Assembly: GCA_038120765.1 (NCBI GenBank)
Contig: JAYOMI010000022.1
Span: forward strand, 1 to 46,485
Direction: 5' to 3'
DNA length: 46,485 nucleotides
From: CAXBCP01 sp038120765
GTDB taxonomy: Bacteria > Pseudomonadota > Alphaproteobacteria > MPNO01 > UBA830
The translations under genes were made by a program, and so were the position numbers. The notes under the pieces were generated by a model that did not search any database, was not told the DNA's origin, and was given only the letters and a program-made list of their open reading frames with translations. Positions 42,543-46,485 of this stretch are shown piece by piece; positions within the stretch are counted from its first letter, which is position 1, and every line of letters begins with the position of its first letter.

Positions 42543-43310
42543 ATGATATGGCCTGCCGATATATCCGGCGCCGTACCCGCGGCAATTCACGGTACCGTGC
42601 GCCGAGTGGTTGACGTGGTTCTCCCGCCCCGGTGTCTGGGCTGCGGGGCGCTGGTCGGCGATCCCGGCGCGGTATGCCCGTCCTGCTGGAGTGGGATCGA
42701 CTTTATCGCACCGCCGATGTGCCGGTGCTGCGGCCTGCCTTTCGATTACGACGAAGGGGAAAATGCCGTCTGCGGAGATTGTGCCCGCCGGCCGCCATTA
42801 TACGGCCGGGCGCGGTCGGTGATGATCTACAACGATGCGAGCCGGCGCCTGGTGCTCGCTTTCAAGCATGGCGACCGCACCGATGCTGCGACCGCCTGGG
42901 GGCAATGGCTGACGCGGGCAGGCGGCGAATTGCTGGCCGACGCCGATCTCCTCGTACCGGTGCCGCTGCACCGCCGCCGGCTGATCGCGCGGCGGTACAA
43001 TCAGGCCGCGCTGATGGCGCAGTCGCTGGGGCGGCAATCAGGTGTGCCGGTGGCGGTTGATGCCTTGCGCCGCATCCGAGCGACGCCAAGCCAGGGACGG
43101 ATGAACCGGTCCCAGCGTGAACGCAACGTGGCAGGCGCCTTCGCGGTTCGCGACAGCCGGATGGACGATATCAGGGATGCGCGGATTCTGCTGGTGGATG
43201 ACGTGATGACCACGGGGGCGACACTGACTGCCTGTATCCGTCCGCTGCTGCGGGCAGGTGCAGACAATATTGACGTCCTTACCCTCGCGCGGGTGACCCG
43301 AACCGGGTAG
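42543..43310 (+). CDS. comF: ComF family phosphoribosyltransferase-like protein
   Basis: The 255-residue protein has an N-terminal zinc-binding region (C31, C34, C45, C48, then C60, C62/C63, C77, C80) and a type I phosphoribosyltransferase domain with the PRPP loop ILLVDDVMTTGATL. LVPVPLHRRRLIARRYNQAALMAQSL is the ComF/GntX signature. In Bacillus ComF takes part in DNA uptake; in Gram-negatives the role is less clear. It ends in TAG. The usual glutaredoxin neighbour is absent; a broken permease follows. Confidence 0.92.
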   Translation: MIWPADISGAVPAAIHGTVRRVVDVVLPPRCLGCGALVGDPGAVCPSCWSGIDFIAPPMCRCCGLPFDYDEGENAVCGDCARRPPLYGRARSVMIYNDASRRLVLAFKHGDRTDAATAWGQWLTRAGGELLADADLLVPVPLHRRRLIARRYNQAALMAQSLGRQSGVPVAVDALRRIRATPSQGRMNRSQRERNVAGAFAVRDSRMDDIRDARILLVDDVMTTGATLTACIRPLLRAGADNIDVLTLARVTRTG

Positions 43311-43350
43311 AAACGCCGCTACAGGAATCATTCCAACAGGGAAATTCAAA

Positions 43351-44221
43351 ATGCCGATTGAGGCCTGGGCCTTTGCCCTCGGCTCCGCGTCGCTGTTCGG
43401 TCTTGGTCTGGTGATCACCCAGTTCGGCCTGCGCGACATGACGCCTGCGCTGGGGGCCACTTTCAGCATGCCGATGGCTGCGCTCGTGTTCTAGGGCAGC
43501 GCGCCGTTTCTTGCCGATTTCAGCGGCTGGGACGGGGATGCCGTGCTGCTGTTCGCCGTCGTCGGCATTTTCTTTCCGGGCATGATCACGCTGCTGACAT
43601 TCGAGGCCAACCGGATGATGGGGCCCTATGTGTCCGGGGCCATTGGGAACCTCGCACCGCTATTCGCCGTCATTGCGGCACTGGTCGTTCTGGGCGAAGC
43701 GCTGGATATCCTTCAGTGGCTTGCGGTCGTAGCGATCCTCGGTGGTGTCAGCGCCATGTCGCTCCGCCGGCAATGGGACGGCGGTTCCTGGCGGCGTTGG
43801 GTGATTGCGCTGCCCCTTGGCGCGGCGTTGTGCCGGGGTCTAGGGCCGCCCGCGCTCAAAATAGGTCTCGGCTGGTGGCCGAATCCGTTCGTTGCGGTGC
43901 TGATCTGCTATGCTATGCGATGTCGGCATCGGTGGCGATTGCTGTCGGTCTCTGGCGGACGCGGGGCACGCGGCGCATCGTCACCCGCAAGGGCGTCCTT
44001 GCCTTTGCCGGTGTCGGCCTGTGCAACGGCTGCGCGGTGATGTTCTGGGTACAGTCCCTGGCGCTCGGCCCGGTCTCGCTGACCTCGCCGGTGGTCGCGT
44101 GCTATCCGGTCTTTACGATGATTTTCGGCGCGATCCTTCTGGGCCGTAAGAAAATCGACCGAACCAGGGGTTCGGCGTTTTGCTGACTGTGGTGGGCGTG
44201 GTCCTGCTGACGGCGTCCTGA
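43351..44221 (+). pseudogene. DMT superfamily (EamA) permease, broken by an amber codon and two frameshifts
   Basis: The gene starts MPIEAWAFALGSASLFGLGLVI and would encode about 285 residues with ten membrane segments. TAG at 43492-43494 interrupts the second segment, after 47 codons. A tandem CTATG duplication (43908-43917) shifts the frame. Removing one copy restores ICYAMSASVAIAVGLW. A second indel near the GGGG at 44167-44170 moves the final segment FGVLLTVVGVVLLTAS into a third frame, ending TGA 44219-44221. Nothing suggests the product is made. Confidence 0.85.
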
Positions 44222-44259
44222 TCCGCCGCCCGCGCATCCGCTGCTCGCAGCTATAACTT

Positions 44260-44277
44260 GGGGCGGCTAGTTGCCCC
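44260..44277. other. Small hairpin at the edge of the integration scar
   Basis: GGGGC (44260-44264) pairs with GCCCC (44273-44277), in the 140-bp gap between the dead permease and the integrase remnant. The gap has no gene; it also holds a purine-rich GGTAGTGGTGGAGGTAG stretch. No tRNA that could serve as an attachment site was found here. Confidence 0.35.
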
Positions 44278-44363
44278 CCCTACCAGCAAGAAGATGGTTG
44301 TAGGGAGGTAGTGGTGGAGGTAGTTGGGGACCAGATCGAACTGGTTATATTATGTTTCATAGA

Positions 44364-45016
44364 ATGAAAACATAAAGGGTTGCAAAGGGTCAGGGTAAAC
44401 ACGCAAAGGTTCTTACACAGGAGCAGCAAGATGCGGTGCTGGCTTATTTTGAAAGTCACACCCGTAATCCGGTTCGAAATCGGCTGATCTTCCTTCTCTC
44501 AATGAAGGCAGTTCTTCGGGCTAAGGAAATCGCCTCTCTCCGCTGGCGTAATGTGTGTGATGCCGAGAGGTATGCGGCTGATGAGATCAACATTTAGAAC
44601 GCCGGATCGAAAGGTGAGAGCGGTCGCACAATTCCGATGGCTCCCGCCCTTAAAGAGATTTTGCGCACTATCGGAACCAGAAAGCCGTCAAAAATCTGAG
44701 CATCCGTGAAATAGAGATGGACGATCTCGTACTGGAAACCGAACGGGGAAGCACGAGAAGCGGTGTTTCTGCCCAGGTGATAGTGAACCTGTTCCAGAAA
44801 TGGTTTGGACCCGAAGGATTAGACTACCAAGGAGCAAGCTCTCACAGCGGCCGCAGGACCTTTATTACGAATGCCGCCAAGAAAATCCGTACCGTTGGCG
44901 GCTCTTTGCGGGATGTTCAGCAATTGACAGTACATTCGTCGCTGCAAACCACCCAGTGCTAAATTGAGGGTAGCACCGAATCGAAAAGGCCATTGTTTAG
45001 GCGCTACCCCCATTAA
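44364..45016 (+). pseudogene. Tyrosine recombinase/integrase remnant, catalytic Tyr codon now a stop
   Basis: Segments of a phage-type integrase are readable: HAKVLTQEQQDAVL, RNRLIFLLSMKAVLRAKEIASLRW (catalytic Arg), SKGESGRTIPMAP (Lys region), SSHSGRRTFITNAAKKI (H-x-x-R) and GGSLRDVQQLTVHSSLQTTQ (second His). It is broken by TAA 44373 (if the start is ATG 44364), TAG 44595-44597, a frameshift near 44665, and TAA 44960-44962. The last falls exactly where the family has RY before IEG, so Arg-Tyr has become Cys-stop. Recombination activity is impossible. A previously inserted element is implied. Confidence 0.83.
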
Positions 45017-45042
45017 TATTTTTTATGCCAATTGAAAAATAA

Positions 45043-46038
45043 TCACTCGTTTATTTTCACCGACATTCCTGCCAATTTTTGGATTTTCGACTGTGTTTCT
45101 TTGTCAATTCCGACCAATTCGGCAAGTTTGCTTTGCATTTTTTCCACAGCTTCTTGCTTTTTCTTGTCTTTAAACTGCTCAAGCTGATCCAAGTAGCCGA
45201 AGGGTGCGGGAACAGTCACTGTCCCAAACGACACCTCTTTTTTTCGGTTATATCTATCGACTTTGGCCCAAAGATCGATCTTTGCTTCACTGCTCGTCGC
45301 GCTTAAAACTTTGAAGCAAAAGTCCGCAAAACTATTGATCGGGATGCAAATCCCTTTTTTTCCTTCGTCATTGCTCGCCAAGGGCGGGGGAATTAATTGA
45401 ACTTTATTGCTATCGCTCCATTTAAAATCTACCGCGTATTGGATCTTCTTTTCGTTAGGCATGTATCGAACATCAACCCACAGGTTTGTTGTTCTTTTTC
45501 TTCCCGCCGGAAAGCTGTGTTTCTTATTTTTATGTTTTTGGATTAGAGGTAACCCATTCTCCTGGATAGATTGATATGTTTCGTATGCTTGTTTAGCCCT
45601 TGCAACATACGGAACAATAGAGCAGATTTTCTCTCGTGCACTTAGATAATTATTTAAGTCATATCCAATCTTATTTGCCGCAGATTTCAAATAAGTAAGC
45701 TTGGAGTCGCAGCGCATTTCGACCTTTGTTAAGGCATCCGCCTCTTGGAAACTATTCACCTGCTGCTGTACATCTGAAATTACCCCAGCTGCATTAGAAA
45801 TTTTTCCTGTGGTTTTGTTTATGTGGTTTGTTACGGCGTAGACCTGCTCTGGCACAGCGAGGCCTGCGTCGTTTGCGGCCTTGAGTATCGCTTGGGTAGT
45901 TTCGTTTACAGCAGCGCTATAAGCAGACACTTCTTTTGCCGCGTCAGCAGCGCCGGCTGCATGAGATGCCTGCGGCGCAAATAGCGCGAAAGCACAGACC
46001 AAAGGGGCCCATTGCGAACGAGTTTTTTGTAATTTCAT
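45043..46038 (-). CDS. AT-rich gene for a secreted hypothetical protein with four cysteines
   Basis: The 331-residue protein is not recognised. It has a signal peptide (1-27, SHA-AG cleavage), a helical N-terminal half (about 30-165, with repeated Ala/Asn/Lys heptad-like stretches), and a beta-like second half (NLWVDVRYMPNEKKIQYAVDFKW, KVQLIPPP). It ends in a Lys/Glu-rich coiled-coil-like tail (about 285-331). The mature cysteines are C110, C139, C231 and C241, enough for two disulfides. Base composition is far more AT-rich than every neighbour, with codon use to match, a sign of recent transfer. It lies between the dead integrase and an IS3 element. The frame is intact. Confidence 0.72.
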   Translation of the reverse strand: MKLQKTRSQWAPLVCAFALFAPQASHAAGAADAAKEVSAYSAAVNETTQAILKAANDAGLAVPEQVYAVTNHINKTTGKISNAAGVISDVQQQVNSFQEADALTKVEMRCDSKLTYLKSAANKIGYDLNNYLSAREKICSIVPYVARAKQAYETYQSIQENGLPLIQKHKNKKHSFPAGRKRTTNLWVDVRYMPNEKKIQYAVDFKWSDSNKVQLIPPPLASNDEGKKGICIPINSFADFCFKVLSATSSEAKIDLWAKVDRYNRKKEVSFGTVTVPAPFGYLDQLEQFKDKKKQEAVEKMQSKLAELVGIDKETQSKIQKLAGMSVKINE

Positions 46039-46173
46039 GCTTATTTAACCTCTGCTTTACATGAACCTAATCGGAGTACTTGTAACGCCCCAGCCGATAT
46101 CTTAGCTCATGCTTGGCCTCGGTTCTACTTTCAATAGTGCAGAGAGGAAGGCCTACGGGCATCCCAATAAAAA

Positions 46174-46229
46174 TGTGTCCTTCCCCCCTAAAACTGGGCC
46201 ATTATTTTTAGAGGCTGAGGGGGGATGCG
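46174..46229 (+). mobile_element. Left end of an IS3-family insertion sequence
   Basis: A terminal inverted-repeat-like sequence begins TGTGTCCTTCCCCCCTAAAA at 46174, about 55 bp before the transposase OrfA start. CCCCCCT at 46183-46189 can pair with AGGGGGG at 46218-46224, the latter being the OrfA ribosome-binding site. The exact left boundary (46174 or 46176) and the target duplication cannot be fixed without the right end. Confidence 0.6.
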
Positions 46230-46485
46230 ATGGCTCGGAAACGACATTCGGACGAAGACATACTGAAGCTGCTGCATGAGATTGAGTTGAAGCTGGCGTC
46301 AGGCAGCGATGTGCAGTCGGCGTGTCGCGGCGTGGGTATCAGCGAGGCTACGTATTACAACTGGCGCAAGCGTTTTGGTGGGATGGGGAAGTCGCAGCTG
46401 TCGGAGCTGCGTAGCCTGGAGAAGGAGAATGCCAGGCTGAAGAAGATCGTCGCGGAACTCGAACTGGACAAGCTGATCCTGAAGG
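46230..46485 (+). CDS. IS3-family transposase OrfA, truncated by window end
   Basis: Eighty-five codons are visible. They start MARKRHSDEDILKLLHEIE and include a helix-turn-helix (CRGVGISEATYYNWRKRFGG) and a leucine-zipper-like helix (LRSLEKENARLKKIVAELELDKLIL), the standard OrfA layout of the IS407 subgroup. OrfA binds the IS ends; OrfB, usually made by a frameshift fusion, would lie beyond the window. GGGGGG precedes the ATG. Confidence 0.9.
   Translation, partial: MARKRHSDEDILKLLHEIELKLASGSDVQSACRGVGISEATYYNWRKRFGGMGKSQLSELRSLEKENARLKKIVAELELDKLILK

Noticed and set aside
44460..44480. tRNA T-arm-like GGTTCGAAATC near the integrase
   Set aside because: It lies inside the integrase coding sequence (NPVRNRL) and no acceptor, D or anticodon arms can be folded around it.
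13087..44597. Genome-wide reassignment of TAG to an amino acid
   Set aside because: At least six intact genes in the window end at TAG exactly where their families end, so TAG is an ordinary stop here.

Overview
The window is a high-GC bacterial chromosome segment from an alphaproteobacterium (order not resolvable from sequence alone). The best evidence is gene content and order typical of that class: cobT-cobS-J-domain gene facing bolA, aroK-aroB-CNNM transporter, xerD-accA facing secA, and PPIase-argJ-mutT followed by a class I methyltransferase facing comF. Two runs of N (9464-9473 and 29648-29665) show that this is a draft assembly.

Layout. 1-8.2 kb is an accessory metabolic stretch: aldehyde dehydrogenase (cut by the window edge), HdrB-like Fe-S protein, flavodoxin-fold reductase, hotdog thioesterase, a secreted lectin-like protein, a broken acyl-CoA synthetase, a dienelactone hydrolase, and an SbtA/SbtB-type bicarbonate transporter with its PII-like partner. 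8.2-11.9 kb is a decay zone. Around an intact GST and an intact VOC protein lie truncated ychJ, tetR, dienelactone hydrolase, OYE-type oxidoreductase and CoA-ligase genes, joined at seams where both members of a divergent pair lost their 5' ends. 12-16.4 kb carries an HtrA-fold protein without its catalytic His and Asp, a formate/nitrite-type channel with an amber codon in its leader, a cupin, a TSUP permease, and a PEP-CTERM protein behind a near-perfect sigma-54 promoter.

16.7-43.3 kb is mostly conserved core: HAD phosphatase, MFS exporter, rpmB with its own promoter, leader hairpin and terminator, DsbB-like protein, nitroreductase, aerobic cobaltochelatase subunits CobT/CobS, BolA, DUF2889, CNNM transporter, AroB/AroK, XerD, AccA, SecA, parvulin PPIase, ArgJ, MutT, two tandem MFS paralogues, a methyltransferase and ComF.

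43.3-46.5 kb is an integration scar. It holds a DMT permease destroyed by an amber codon and a 5-bp duplication, and a tyrosine-recombinase remnant whose catalytic Tyr codon is now a stop. After these come an AT-rich gene for an unrecognised secreted four-cysteine protein and the left end of an IS3-family element that runs off the window.

A recurring theme is small-scale gene decay: four genes are interrupted by an in-frame TAG, and several others have short internal deletions. No rRNA, tRNA or CRISPR array was found.
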